Shown: positions 44,812 through 56,794, counted from the stretch's first letter. The stretch is 64,000 nucleotides of DNA from Conoideocrella luteorostrata (GCA_032433595.1 JASWJB010000115.1:53940-117939), one strand, 5' to 3'. Numbers and translations: made by a program. Notes: generated by a model not told the origin, from the sequence alone.

Positions 44812-46238
44812 ATGGCGGCTATACAGCAACAAGAAACCAAGTTCTACCAGTCTGTAGCACAGGCTAAGAAGGATCTTGACGAGCTCTCTATGCCATCCAC
44901 AACACCTGGCTCACCCGAACTCGCCTCAGACAGCTCTGCGAGCGTTGCCAGCCTTGAGGCCCCTTCATCTCCACTTTCCCCATCAACCGTCGCCGACTCG
45001 TTTGTATATGCCTTCGATATTGATGGCGTGCTTGTTCGCGGCGGCAAAGCCATCCCTGAAGCCATCCAGGCTATGAGAGTTCTCAACGGTGAGAACAAAT
45101 ACGGCATCCATGTGTAAGTCTCATTTTCCTCCCACGATGGCTACAGTCCCAGTTCCACCACCAAATCAATTTGCCTCTAAAACCAAAAATTCTGGATATC
45201 TCCCAAGACCAAGTTTGAGCTCGTTATCCACTGGAAACAATCCGCTAACAGATTCCGCACAGGCCTCACATCTTCCTCACCAATGGTGGCGGTAAAACCG
45301 AAGAGGAGCGCTGTCGCGATCTCTCTCGCCAGCTACTTCAAGACATCAAGCCTGGTCAATTTATATGCGGCCACACCCCCATGAGGGAAATGGCTGAGCG
45401 ATATGGTACCGTGCTTGTCATCGGAGGCGAGGGCGAGAAGTGCCGTGAGGTTGCTGAGGGCTACGGATTCAAGGATGTTGTCACTCCTGGTGACATTATC
45501 AAGCATGATTCTGCCACCACTCCTTTTCGAAAACTTACCCCTGAAGAGCATGCCAATTCTCGTGTTCGAGACTTCGATGAGGTAACCATTGATGCCGTCT
45601 TTGTCTTCGCCGACTCTCGCGACTGGGCCGGTGACATTCAAATTATGCTTGATCTTGCAATGTCCAAAGGTGGCCGCCTCTCCACTCGCAGCGAGACTTT
45701 CGATGAGGGTCCACCATTTTACTTTTCTCATAACGATGTTGTTTGGTCTGCTGCTCACGAGCATGTCCGTCTCGGCATGGGTGCTCTCCGCCGTATGTTT
45801 GAGGTTACTTTCAACGACCTTACCAAGAACAAGGGAAAGGTCAATACACATGCTTTCGGCAAGCCCCAGGTTCCAACCTTTGAGTTTGCTTCTCGCCTGA
45901 TGAAGCAGTGGCGTCATACAGAGCATGGCATCTCTCAGGCTCCCAAGACTGTCTACTTTGTTGGCGACACTCCTGAGAGTGACATCCGAGGAACCAACGC
46001 CGTGAACAAGAAGGCTCAAAATGATTGGTACAGCATTTTGGTTAAGACCGGTGTTTACCAAGAAGGCACTGAGCCTGCGTACAAGCCTCGTGTCACTGTT
46101 GACAACGTCTTGGATGCCGTCAATCACGGAATTGAACGTGAAATGAACAGGAAGCTTTCATCTGTCAAACAATCTCTCCAGCAAACCAACGCAGAGGCCT
46201 CCATCCTCGATCCTGAGGCAGAGCCTATCGTGGTATAG
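44812..46238 (+). CDS. HAD-superfamily hydrolase, CECR5/HDHD5 type
   Basis: 425 residues from two exons, 44812..45113 and 45263..46238. The aspartate nucleophile motif is FDIDGVLVRGG (Asp69, Asp71). Motif II is FLTNGGG just after the join, and motif IV is YFVGDTPESDIRG near residue 330. The intervening cap has the CECR5 features DVVTPGDIIKHD, VFVFADSRDWAGDIQIMLDL and FSHNDVVWSAAHEHVRLGMG. Human CECR5/HDHD5 and fungal relatives are mitochondrial-like haloacid dehalogenase phosphatases whose physiological substrate is not established. The first 60 residues are Ser/Pro-rich and poorly structured; targeting is uncertain. Confidence 0.9.
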
Positions 46239-47101
46239 CTGGATTCTGTACTGCTTCACAGATTAACGCGTTAAGGCGTTCGGATTTCATTTTAGTTATC
46301 GGCCAGCATTGTGTGTATTGGGTTTATGGTTTACGGTTTATAGTATTGGTTTTAACGAATTTCCTTGAACATCTGCTACGACTTTCACATTTTTCCAGCA
46401 TAGAATGCAAGACATTGGAGCGGCCACTCGATAGAGGTATATTATTATTACTCTTTGGCTTGATTACAGATTATTACGATGCGCCTCCCACATATACCCT
46501 GATGAGCATCGCATCATAAATAGAAAATAAGAAGAAATAAACAAATTTCGACATTAGACACTCAAGCATCAACATGGTCCGTCAGATGAATGATGTGTTC
46601 ATGACCAGGACCTTCGTCCGTCCTCTCCACTCTAGTGATGTGTAATACAGCCTGTAACCTACCTATGCTTTGCAACACAGTCTCGCAAATCCAAAGGGCC
46701 CACGGCCCACAGGATGCCAGTCCAGTTACACCCGCAGTGACCCGTTTGCTGAGCGACATGATCGCAGCCCGCCCGGCGCGCTCCTTACAGTGACAGTGTA
46801 CAACCAAGATTTTCCGTGCATCACCCATATGTCGAAGGTCAATCAGCATCAATTGGTCTCAAACATGCGGAGAAGACGCACAGAAACCTTGGCAGTGCAA
46901 CACAACGGCCGCCCTGCACGCCGTGCGCGTGTATATCCGTGCTGTGCCGCATGAGGTTGGCTGGGTTACTTTGATTACGTTTCTGAGATACATGACGATA
47001 TGCATGAGCGGGTCGGCAGAGGGTAGCGGCATGTACGTAGAACGAGAGCATTTTATTTTTTCTGGACGTTGGGGAATAAGTAGTGGTGGGTATTGTGTCA
47101 T

Positions 47102-47126
47102 TATGATGATGATGATGATGATGCCG
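47102..47126. repeat. ATG trinucleotide microsatellite
   Basis: Eight tandem ATG units in intergenic DNA, read directly. Confidence 0.9.
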
Positions 47127-47690
47127 CCGGACTGGAACAAGCAAGTCTTGGGTTCTGCTGCGGTAATTGTTGATGCGTGCTCATGAGCATGTTCTCCCGC
47201 ATTTACTGGATATTAGTGGACCTTTTTTTTGTGATACTTGACCACGCGCCAACCCACCCTCCTCATGTAGCTCAAATTCAAGATTCTGGATGCTACTCTT
47301 GCTGGGCACACCAATCTGAAATGTCGCTCATCGTCAGCTGTGACGCATCATGGGCAAGTCGCGACGGGTGCAGAAACATCCTTCGCTGCTAGCACAGGTG
47401 GTATTGTTGTGCTGTGTGTGGTCTGAGCCAAACATTGGAGGGCGGCCCGGCAGAAGTTGCATGAAAGAAACCAACGTCAGATATGGTCATTTTCACGCCT
47501 AGTTGATTAGCCTGAAGCAAGCTTGCGAGCCATGTCGTGGATGTAGAGACTTGGTAGGAAATTTGACTGGGAGTTTTACCTCGTCAAAATGACAATCCTA
47601 CAGAGTCACTACATAGTACAAAGTAAGGCGGGACAGTTGCGTGGTGGAGTAAAAATTAAATATATTATCTTCTCAAGAAACCAAAGAAAG

Positions 47691-47768
47691 TCTATTCTAT
47701 TCTATTCTATTCTATTCTAGTCTAGTCTATTCTATTTTATTCTATTCTATTCTTCTCTATTCTATTCA
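47691..47768. repeat. TCTAT pentanucleotide microsatellite
   Basis: About fifteen near-perfect TCTAT units with a few TCTAG and TTTAT variants, immediately downstream of the alpha/beta hydrolase gene. Confidence 0.93.
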
Positions 47769-47839
47769 ATGCGTATTGCATTTATTCTATAATCGGGATC
47801 ATAACATCATATCAGAATAGTACAACATATAAAATGCAG

Positions 47840-49241
47840 TCAAGTATTCCAGCAGCCTGGACGATGCGTTTTGGAGATCCATTTCTCGACAACCTTTTGG
47901 ATCTGGTTGCTGTTCTTTTCCATGAAAAACATGTGGCCATTTCCGTGAATACCGATCTTGCCCAGCTCAAGATGCTTCGTCTTGCGACAGCCCGCCTGCT
48001 TCAGATACGCCACCGTGCAATAGTCGTAGACCGCGTGATATCCTGACTCAGACGAGACCAGAAGAATCGGCTTCCTGGCAAGATTGACGAGCTTCCGGGG
48101 GCGGGGCCGCTTTGCTTGGAGAATACATTCCGTCAAGTTGGGTTTGGGGGCTGGAATAACCTGGCGCTTCAGCTGTTTTGCTGGGTTGGTGACTGGAGGA
48201 GAGTAGGTGAGAGGAATATCTGTCAAACCCCAGGCGCGCGCTGGCGTGGTATTGAAGACGGCTTCGCGGAACGGAGGCCCCGTGGGCTCCAGAAGCACAA
48301 GCGCTTGGGTCAATTCGGGCCTGGCATCGGCAATGATGATGGGCATGATGCCGCCCTGGCTGTGTCCCATCAAAATGACTGGCTTGCCGATTTTATCAAG
48401 TAGAGCCGCCCCCGCAGCTTGAATCGTAGATTGTTGGTAGGTGGAATTGTTTACAAACTGGACGTTAGAGCTGTAAAAGGCGTCAAACACATCATCGCCC
48501 ATGGTGCCGCTCCCGGGCCATTGGGTGTGAAGAGCCGCCTGAGGCCATAGCATGTACTTCTTGACAGCCGTGAACCGTTGCTCAATGATTTCAGCAGAGT
48601 AGGTTGAAGAATGTGCGGCGTATCGGTCAGGCTGCCATGGCGATCGGCCGCGCAGAGTCTGGTCTGCAAGGTAGACCTCGTAGCCCTGGGCTAGGAACTG
48701 AGATGCCCAGCCACGACCGCCGTCCGGCTTGTTCAGGAAGTTCTATGTAACCCATTTTAGTAAATAGTACTTTGCAAGTTTGTGATGTTATTTTGATGGC
48801 CAAAGACGGCTGTAGCAAATGGCACACCGCGGAGCACACCGAGAGGATACCCTTGCTGGGGGCACGGCACCCCTGTTGGCATAGAACATCCGAGAGGGAT
48901 GCAATTGCAGCATGCTCACAAGTATCATGAACTCGACAGATGAATGAAAAAGGTGGGCTACTCACAGTGCCGGTCTGCGCTTGGCCGTGAATGATAACAA
49001 TTGGCGTTTTCCTCCTGACGCCGTGGGCAGGCTTAAGCTGCTCCACGTACATTTGGTCGCGGAAAATGTGACCCCCTTTGCCGTCGTCCGCATAGCTGCC
49101 TCCGACGTAGAAATAACTGCGAACAGACGGTACTTCGCGTTTATGGCGCGTGGCAATATCAGCTTCAGTATCATCCGTCAGCGACGCATATATGCCTGTC
49201 CAGCAAGTTGCAGCCAATGCAACCAACTTTAACAGTGCCAT
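47840..49241 (-). CDS. secreted alpha/beta hydrolase
   Basis: 392 residues from two exons, 49241..48966 and 48742..47840, joined in phase 0 across a 223-base intron. The N terminus [20 protein letters not shown] is a plausible signal peptide. The fold is shown by the oxyanion-type strand [16 protein letters not shown], the nucleophile elbow [10 protein letters not shown] (Ser220), an acidic strand and a late histidine in HGNGHMFF (His362). Nearest family is the fungal AB-hydrolase group sharing the [20 protein letters not shown] segment; it resembles esterases and lipases but substrate is unknown. The start at 49241 gives the signal peptide directly. Several N-glycosylation sequons (NNST, NLT) are consistent with secretion. 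Confidence 0.86.
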
Positions 49242-49692
49242 GGCGCCCAATTGCGTTCAAGATCGTTTCACACCAATCTCTGCCGGCACAATTCCACGGC
49301 GCTGACTGACCAATGCCACCCGAGCGACTGAGAGCGAATTAAAGGGCCAAGGAGAGAGTTTATTTAAGTTTGGCGATGGATTGATGTCATAGCGATGGTC
49401 GGCGAACAAAGTTGAATTTGACATGATCGCTCTCGGGCTTAGCCTGTTGGCTAAATCACTAATAGTAAATAGTGGACAACCCAGTCCAGCCGCAAGACTA
49501 GAGATTTTGGCGCTTGGAGCTTGCCAAGAGAGCCTGGTGCTATCTCACCGGACATAGGCGATGTATTATTACTACAATGATTATTACAGTAAGCTGATGA
49601 GAGAATCCGCAAGGTTTGGTGGATTACTTGCGAGCCGCAGGTCATTTTCAAGTTGCAAACGTTGTCTCGGATCTGTTGGTTGTCACATGTGG

Positions 49693-49721
49693 TGGGGAGG
49701 AGGAGGAGGAGGGGGGGGGGG
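49693..49721. repeat. GGA/poly-G purine tract
   Basis: Tandem GGA units run into nine or more consecutive G residues; intergenic. Confidence 0.85.
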
Positions 49722-51200
49722 CTGCGCTCTGGAGCAAGCTCTCTTGAAGTTCATCGCAACCAGAGTCACAGTGCAAAGTAGGTGAGACAATACATCGAGA
49801 ATGAAGCTGTTGATTGTCTCGCAAACACGTTCACGATGCAGAAAATCGCCGATATAGAGGAGTATTTTATGTTATTATTCCCTGGTTCTATGCCGGGCCG
49901 GATCTTGCTTGCCAAGCAAGGTGCAAACTGAGTGCCCGGGCCGACGGCGCAGCTATAGGTCTGGGCTGCCAGGTGGCCGGCCGACAGTGGCAACATTATC
50001 AGTTGAATTAGAGACAGGGTTCAGCTGGAAATACGGCATTCCAAGTCTCCCGCTCCTTCTCTTCTCGTTCCATCTTGTCTCCTCCCTTCCGCCTCCGGAC
50101 TCAGCACAACGATATCGATACTATATCATAAGTATCACTATGCTGGTGTGCTGGGATTGGGGGGAGGGCTCACCTGATAATATAGGGTATTTATCGTCTA
50201 GCAGCCAGTTTTCAGTGGAACAAGACTGGGCCTCGCTCTGCAGTTTCTGCAGTTTCGGAAGACGTAGCCGCGTTGTGGTATGTTTTTGGGGCCATCCGCG
50301 CTGGTCAACCCCATCCAGGCATGGAGCATGTCAGTTAGTTACCTCCTCCGTCCTCCGTGGCCCATTCTGCTTAAATACACCTTGTTCCTGGCTCGGCATG
50401 AGGGCACGCTTGATCATCTTCTCCACCAGATGTCCGTCGACTCTGGATGCTCATTGCCTATTTCCGTGAAGTCGGGGACGGGGCATCTTCCACAGTAACG
50501 GTGAAAAAGTGAATGGCAAACTAGTGCGGAAAACCCCATATGTCCACGCGCATCGAATTGATGCCCACCCAACGCTGCAATACCTCGTTGCACGTTACAT
50601 AAGTACGAGTCTGCTGCCGTTACCGTTACCATTGCCGTTACTTTGCAAAGTGTCAAGAGCAAAAAAAAAAAACTGCTCGCAAAACCGTCAACTTTATTTT
50701 AGCTTTGCAGCGTAACCCGGGTTGTTTGCACTGTCTCGCGCTGAGTGAGTGGGCGAGTGTGTGAGTAGGTTGACTGACTAACTAAGCGAGGCGATAGAGA
50801 GAGTTGACGAACTCTCAGAGAGCTGCCAAGATTGGCAATTTTCAGGCCCTGCCGATCCCGATCCTTGACATATCGGACGAAAATTGCAGCCGTTTTAAGT
50901 GTGGATGACACTGCCGCAAAAGAATTCCCCTGCAGGCAGCTCTGTAGTCCGACTGTATAATATTTACCGTCCATATCCACCGCACCGCCTGCTTGAGCGA
51001 ATTACCCCTTTCCCTCGATCTCTATTGAATGTAACTTTGAGCCTCGTGGGTTGATTTGCACTCACGGATACTTCCATGAGACAAAGTACGTCCCGCCACG
51101 ATCCAACAAACCAGCATCTATTTACCCGCCACTGAAACACTCTTGTATGGTTCGACGGCTCAAATACAAATAAATCATAGACACCGCAGAAATCGCCTCC

Positions 51201-51208
51201 TATATATA
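51201..51208 (+). promoter_or_regulatory. TATA box of the PTH11-like gene
   Basis: TATATATA, embedded in the 12-base palindrome CCTATATATAGG (51199-51210), lies 84 bases before the start codon at 51292. Confidence 0.55.
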
Positions 51209-51291
51209 GGCCAGGCCACGTCGTCTCACGATTGATCGTCACCACTCCGGTATTAATCCACTATGGCTAGGCTGGCGCCTCAACATCCATA

Positions 51292-52512
51292 ATGCAGAGT
51301 CAATCGCAGCAAGCCACAACGCTCGCCATCCATTGGGTGTTTAGCTGCCTGGCCATTATAGTCATGCTAGTGCGGTTAATCGGGAGGAAGATAACCAGAG
51401 AGATCTACAATCAAGGCGACTACTTTACCATAGCTGCCATCGTTTGCGCCTTGGCGAGAGTCGCCCTTATACACGTTGTTCTTATTTGGGGAACCAGCAA
51501 CGTTCCCAACGGATATCGCCTCCACCATGTCTTTTCCGACACGGAAATCTACCAACGCCAAATCGGAAGCAAACTTTCGATTGCCAACCGATTCTTTTAC
51601 AACTCATAGTGAGTTTTCTTCCGCTCACATAGTTCTTCCGTTACTGTGCTAATAGATCCTGCTTGCCGCTGTAGCCTTTGGTTGCAAAAGATGGTACTTC
51701 TAGACTTATATCGCCGGTTATTACTCGACCTTGCGTATGAGAAATGGATTATACGCGGCTACCTATTCGTCTTCTTCGCGACGTATGTTGTGTGCCAGGT
51801 CCTCACCTTCAGCGAATGCCGGCCGTTTAGGCTGTACTGGCAAGTTGTGCCGGATCCAGGTATGCCCGTGCTTATTCACGCGTCGAGCCTCCTCGTGAAA
51901 GGCTGCTAACACAGTGCGGCAGGCGAATGTGCCAAAGCGCCGGTGCAACTTATCGTCCTGGGCATTCTCAACATTGTTACAGACGTCATGCTGCTCGTGC
52001 TGCCCATCCCGGTGGTCACCATCATGAAGGCACCCTGGCGACGAAAGATGCAGCTCTACGTCCTCTTCACTCTGGGCTTCTTCATCATCGTCATCACCAT
52101 CATTCGATTGCCCATCAACTCTACCAATATCGACAGCCAGGTGAGCCGCACCACCTGGGCAAGCACCGAGCTACTGACGTCTGCCATTGTGGTTAATGCG
52201 ACATCGCTGTATGGTCTGTGGAACAAGCGTCGACGCGGCAGGTCAGAAGTAGACCGACGAAGAGCAATCCAGACTAGGGGGAGGAACAACGACGGTCAGC
52301 ACCCAGAGACAATTGGTGGAAGCAACGGCTCCAATGGGGCTCGGCGCATGCAAAAACCCTCGGCACGGGGGGTGCTGACGTCCAAGGATATCATGATGAC
52401 GGATGTGCGTGAGGACGATACAAGACACAGCGGAGAGATTGTGTCGGTGCCCATGGAGGATTTGGACCGCGGATCACCGCATTCAAGTCAGCGAGGAATC
52501 CTGCCTAAATAA
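51292..52512 (+). CDS. PTH11-like / rhodopsin-domain integral membrane protein
   Basis: 363 residues from three exons: 51292..51608, 51675..51859 and 51923..52512, all frame-consistent. Seven hydrophobic segments are seen: HWVFSCLAIIVMLVRLIG, DYFTIAAIVCALARVALI, a short one at the exon 1/2 junction, GYLFVFFATYVVCQVLTF, QLIVLGILNIVTDVMLLVLP, LYVLFTLGFFIIVITIIRLP and a last one in TELLTSAIVVNATSLYGLW. The motif NIVTDVMLLVLPIP and the acidic/aromatic D-Y-F near residue 44 are hallmarks of the fungal rhodopsin-like PTH11 family of putative G-protein-coupled receptors. The C-terminal 130 residues are polar and cytosolic. The N terminus lacks a CFEM domain, so this is the short form. Ligand is unknown. 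An alternative acceptor upstream of 51923 exists. Confidence 0.83.
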
Positions 52513-53371
52513 GCGACCTTTTTTTTTTTTAACGATAGCGACTGAATGTACGATGTAATGATTGACATTTTAATAATTGGACATCTTCTCATTTTGCATC
52601 TGTCACACTGGTTCAATAATAAAAGTCTTCTAAACAATGCGCTTCTTCCCCTCTTATCAGGTACCCAGGAATCTTCATCCCGGCGTCATTCCCAGCTGTC
52701 TTTTATGCCAGGGCACGAACTATTCACACATACGATATACAATGTAAATCATTTGACACTCAGAGCAGAGTTGCAGACAAGGATCAGAGTCGGCCCGCTC
52801 TCCGGTAGAACAGAGCGAGAGGCAATCTTGCGGTAGCGCGCTGAAACTACGTTAGTTTGCCGGTCTGCCGGTCTTTAAATACCAGGCGCACACAGCCCAC
52901 CCAACGAACGCTTGCTACATCCTCATTGATGGAGAAATTCGGTGCGTCTGCAGTTCCGGCAGCGTCAGCCCGCATGGTTGCCCGCACGCAGATCGACTAA
53001 GTTTAGGCCGGACGGTTCTCATCGAGGCACGGACTTTAGGGGCGGGATAACAGCTGATTGGACGACTAGAATGACGAGAAAACTAGTTACGGAGTATTAA
53101 TACGGAGGGATTAACTAAACTAGTTAACTGCGACTGAACTGCCACCGACTGGTCAGGGACAGTGAGATGATGATAAACACCTCCTGGTGTGTAAGTACAA
53201 AATGCGAGATGGCCTCGTTCCCTTCTTTGTTATGCTATTGTCCAGATCGCTTGGCGCGGACATGATATCGAGCGTAGATGCCGTGATGCATGGTTGAGCA
53301 ATACAATTCCACAGCCGCCACTCATATCATCATCATCATCATCATCAATACGTGCACATACGGAGTACATC
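52513..53371. other. promoter region of the GH79 gene
   Basis: 859 bases with no gene. Two exact TACGGAGTA motifs (53088, 53359) and a 22-base ATC repeat (53326-53347) are seen; the second motif ends four bases before the GH79 start codon. Confidence 0.6.
53326..53347. repeat. ATC trinucleotide microsatellite
   Basis: Seven tandem ATC units about 25 bases upstream of the GH79 start codon; it probably lies in the 5' leader. Confidence 0.9.
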
Positions 53372-55032
53372 ATGGCCAAATATCTCCTCGCGACGGCCCT
53401 CCTCGTCATACCCGCCTCTCTGGCCGGCAGTCAGGAATCCGAAAACACTCCCGGCCTCTTCTCGTCCTATGTCTCCCTCTCCATTGAATTAATCGGCTTT
53501 CCCTCATGGGCAGGTAAGCATTGCGCCCCGGCAAACACCACAGCATGATCATCATCGTCAGTGCCTCGCCACCATCATGCTGACTCCAGTCCTCCAGGCA
53601 GCAAATCCAGCAGGAATGAATTCTCCAACAACCTCATCAACAACCTCGTGCAAGCCCAAAAGGCCCCCATGGTCATCCGCGTAGGCGGCAACTCAGCGTA
53701 TAAACTGCCCTTCTCCCTCCTCCTCTCATCCACTCACTCCAAGCTAACAAGAACCCCTCTCCCCCCTCCAGTGACCGCGCCATCTACGACGCAACCCTCA
53801 CCACACCGACGGCCAAAAGCTGTCCTCACGCCGACAAAGGCGCCTACCAATGCATCGGCCCCTCATTCTTCGACTCGTACGGCGCCTTCCCAGAAGGCAC
53901 GCTCTACTCGCACAACTTCAACCTCGCAACATGGAATTCCTCTGGCTTTGCGACCCTGCAGGCCACAGTCCCGCTGGCATGCAAAGCCCTCCGGGGACAG
54001 CTCGAGCTTTTCGAGCTTGGAAACGAGCCCGATCTGTTCATTGGAAACCGCAGACCACAGTCCTACTCTGTCAGCCAATACGTTTCAGAGTGGCGCAGCG
54101 AGAGCGCCCGTTTCGAAGAGTATCTGCAGAGGGCCTGTCCGGACATGGCGCAGAATGTAAAGTACATGTTCCCGTCTGTTTCTTCGCCCAGCGCCAAGCT
54201 CAAGGGGCCGGATATCCTGCATAGCTTGGGCACAGACAGCAGCAGCAAAATCTCGCAGATCTCTGTGCATAATTACATGGGCGGCGCGACGCAGCCCGGC
54301 GTGACGCTGCAGGGCACGCTGATGAACCACACCGCTGTTGTGAATTCCATCAACAGGCACGTCAAATACGCCCAGTCGGTGGACTTTGTCAAGGCGGACT
54401 ACGTGATTGGCGAGCACAACAGTCTGTACGGCGGGGGCGCCGCCGGCCTGTCTGATACGTTTGGAGCGGCTCTTTGGGCGATGGAGTTTTCGCTCAACGC
54501 CGCGAGCAGAGGCGTGATCAAGAGGGTTCATTTTCATCAGAGCATCGGCTCTCCGTACGCGGCGTGGTCCCCAGTCAGTCCTACGCGGACGAATGCGCCG
54601 TACTATGGCAAGCTGGCGGCTGGTACGTTCCTCGCGGACTCGAAGAACATTCGTGTCCAGGCGTTTGAGGTGGAGGGAGATGAGGATACGGATTCTGCAT
54701 ATGCGGCGTACGTGAATGGCCAGCTGGGCAGGCTGGCGGTGCTGAATCTGAAGGAATATAATGCCGGCGAAGGGTCCCGTGGTCAGAAGAAGCATAGCCT
54801 TAAGGTTGGCGGTGCCGGGTCGACCTGGCTGCTGAAGAGGCTGACAGGGCCGGGGGCCAGGTCCAAGGATGGCATCGCGTTCAACGGGATCAAGTATGAG
54901 GCTGAGTCGTTGGGCAAGGGGGTGAGAGTCGAGGGAAAGGGGAGCGACGAGGTTGTCAAAGCGGATGGGAAGGGCGTCGTGAGAGTCTCGGTAGCAGATT
55001 CAGAAGCGGTGATTTTGGCGAGGAAAAGTTGA
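53372..55032 (+). CDS. secreted GH79 beta-glucuronidase-like glycosidase
   Basis: 500 residues from three exons: 53372..53513, 53598..53697 and 53772..55032. The N terminus MAKYLLATALLVIPASLAGS is a signal peptide. The TIM barrel begins with VSLSIELIGFPSWAG and PMVIRVGGNSADRAIYD. The acid/base glutamate is in FELGNEPD (Glu166) and the nucleophile in VIGEHNS (Glu295); spacing and positions match characterised fungal GH79 beta-glucuronidases. HQSIGSPYAAWSP forms the late barrel. The last 100 residues fit the GH79 C-terminal beta domain. The likely role is removal of (4-O-methyl)glucuronic acid from arabinogalactan or related glycans outside the cell. The codons are GC-rich. The start was chosen for the signal peptide; an upstream open frame with an AUC-repeat leader was not used. 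Confidence 0.91.
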
Positions 55033-55271
55033 TCTGTGTTTTATGTAGGTTTCTATGTATATCTGTAGCGCGGAAGATATCGTCAGCATGTTTTTATTAG
55101 GACTTACAGCTTTGAACTAACACCACTGACGATGCTAACATTCTGGTTCATTCGGGCATGACAACATTATGATGAACGTAGCACAAATAAAACCACACTA
55201 GCTAGACCCAACATAAAGGACCAGGACTCCGAGGTCAATACCCAACTAGATATCATCCGCCACTTCCAACA

Positions 55272-56225
55272 TCAAGGCCCTCTCCCATCGCAAAACTCAA
55301 ATGCTCCCCATTCCGACTCTGCCACCCAACCCGCCTCATCCACAGCCTTCTGCCTCAGCCCCCTCTGTCCCAAAACCTCCCCGACACTCACGCCCATCGC
55401 AAACCCAGGCACTGCTCTCCTCTCAACCTTCAACCAGCCCTTCCACCCGGCCGTCAAATCCCCCGCCGCCAACCCGCCCAGCACCATCGTCCCCCACCAC
55501 TCACGACGCCTACTCGCCTGAGTTTCCTCACTATACAGCATGAAATGCTCCGATTCCGTCACAAGAGCCCTCAGATGCTCGGGATCGCTCCGCGCCGGGT
55601 GCCTGATGTACACGTGCTGGAGGTCGTTCATGTCGCAGTCGAGACGGGTGGCGTCGAACCGGCCGTCGAGATCGATAATCAGAAGCGCCTTCGAGTGAGG
55701 TCTCGATATGAGCGTGGAGACTATCTTGTAGACGAGCGGGAGGCTGCGGCCAGTGAGTGATATGGTCTGGGATTGGGTGTTGCGGAGGTGAGTCGTGGCG
55801 AGGGCGTCAAGGGCGGGTATGTGTGTGAGTTTGAGGCGACTTGGCGGCTTGAAAGATGTGCGGAACTCAGATAATATCTATGGTTTAATTAGTGTTGAGT
55901 GTCTCGCGGCGGTTATGTATCGTCGTGATATTTTCCGCATGGCGGGATGTGAAGACGTAAGACGGACACTCGGGTCGCTCCCAAACGTATCATCAATCGT
56001 CGCCTTTCTCAAATTGAAGCCAAAGAGCAATCCATCCTCCCCATGTCTTTACACAGAAGAACCGAAAAACGAAGTCCAAATTGTCGTGGTGGATGCTCAT
56101 CACCACCGCAAACTCACGCGGCCCCTCCTTCACTTCACGCGCATCTCATCACCATGAAAACTCACCTCTTCCAAACTCACTTCCTCAATTTGCCCCAACA
56201 ACCTACTCCCAATCGCAGTATCCAT
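55272..56225 (-). CDS. RAD51/XRCC2-like recombination protein
   Basis: About 221 residues from two exons, 56225..56166 and 55877..55272, joined in phase 0 across a 288-base intron. Exon 1 gives MDTAIGSRLLGQIEEVSLEE and exon 2 begins ILSEFRTSFKPPS. The middle has a Walker B-like strand KALLIIDLDGRFDATRLDC and the block HVYIRHPARSDPEHLRALV, EWWGTMVLGG, DLTAGWKGWLKV seen in fungal XRCC2-like RecA-fold proteins. The expected Walker A (GxxxxGKT) is degenerate here (TGRSLPLVYK). Such proteins act as RAD51 paralogs in homologous recombination. The family call rests on motif memory and the exon 1 join is inferred. It shares a 60-base start-to-start spacer with SOM1. Confidence 0.68.
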
Positions 56226-56285
56226 TTCGTCTCAATAAAACGCTCTTTTTTTGTTTCGACCGACCCGACCAGGCCTAAGGTCTTA

Positions 56286-56794
56286 ATGACACCGCCGTGC
56301 CAGTCGTTCCCGGCTTCCGAGCTGCCCACCCGGGTCCAGCTGGATCTGCGCGGCCGCCGACGCAAGCACGACGCCTCGTCGCAAACACACAAAATCGATC
56401 TCTCGGCGTGCGAGCTCCTCCAAATGCTGCAATATCAATGTGAAGTACAGAGACCGCTGTCACGGAGCAGCGCCGTGCAGTGTTTTCCCGTGGAGAGGCT
56501 GTTTCGAAGGTACGTTGGCGTAGGTGACTGATTGTGTGGCAAGCGAGCGATCGAGAACGACGGGTTGAGATGAGCGTTGCTGACAAGCGGGCTTGCCTGT
56601 GGATGTTCAGGTGTAATGACAAGAAGGGGACGTTTATGGTAGAAACGACGGCCTGGGAGGGACGAAATAAAGAAGAGAGTGACGGTGGCTTGAAAGTAAA
56701 GGATGCAGAAAAGCCCGTGAGGCGGTATCAGTGGTCGACGAGTTGGGCGGACGCCGACGCAGCTACGGATGCAGATGCGGATGCGGCGAGTTGA
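56286..56794 (+). CDS. SOM1: mitochondrial inner-membrane peptidase accessory protein Som1
   Basis: 135 residues from two exons, 56286..56509 and 56611..56794, with donor GTACGT and acceptor TTCAG. The family signature is clear: PPCQSFPASELPTRVQL at the N terminus, then a cysteine series in ACELLQMLQYQCEV and AVQCFPVERLFRRCNDKKG, then FMVETTAWEG. Som1 is a small soluble subunit of the Imp1/Imp2 inner-membrane peptidase that matures proteins sorted to the intermembrane space. The Asp/Ala-rich end (ADADAATDADADAAS) is a low-complexity extension. The start codon chosen begins the conserved region; a longer open frame upstream is leader. Confidence 0.85.

Larger units (their letters stand above)
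46239..47839. other. intergenic region with microsatellites
   Basis: A 1.6-kb spacer between convergent-facing 3' ends; no gene seen. It holds an ATG-type trinucleotide repeat and a long TTCTA-type pentanucleotide repeat. Confidence 0.55.
49242..51291. other. intergenic region between divergent hydrolase and receptor genes
   Basis: A 2-kb divergent promoter region without a supportable gene. A purine-only microsatellite (GGA/G run) sits at about 49693-49721, and a TATA box for the rightward gene is near the end. Confidence 0.55.

Noticed and set aside
45333..46127. 264-codon minus-strand frame opposite the HAD gene
   Set aside because: It is antisense to conserved HAD motifs and is explained by codon bias of the real gene.
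54085..54795. 236-codon minus-strand frame opposite the GH79 gene
   Set aside because: It is the antisense shadow of GC-rich GH79 exon 3 and has no recognisable protein.
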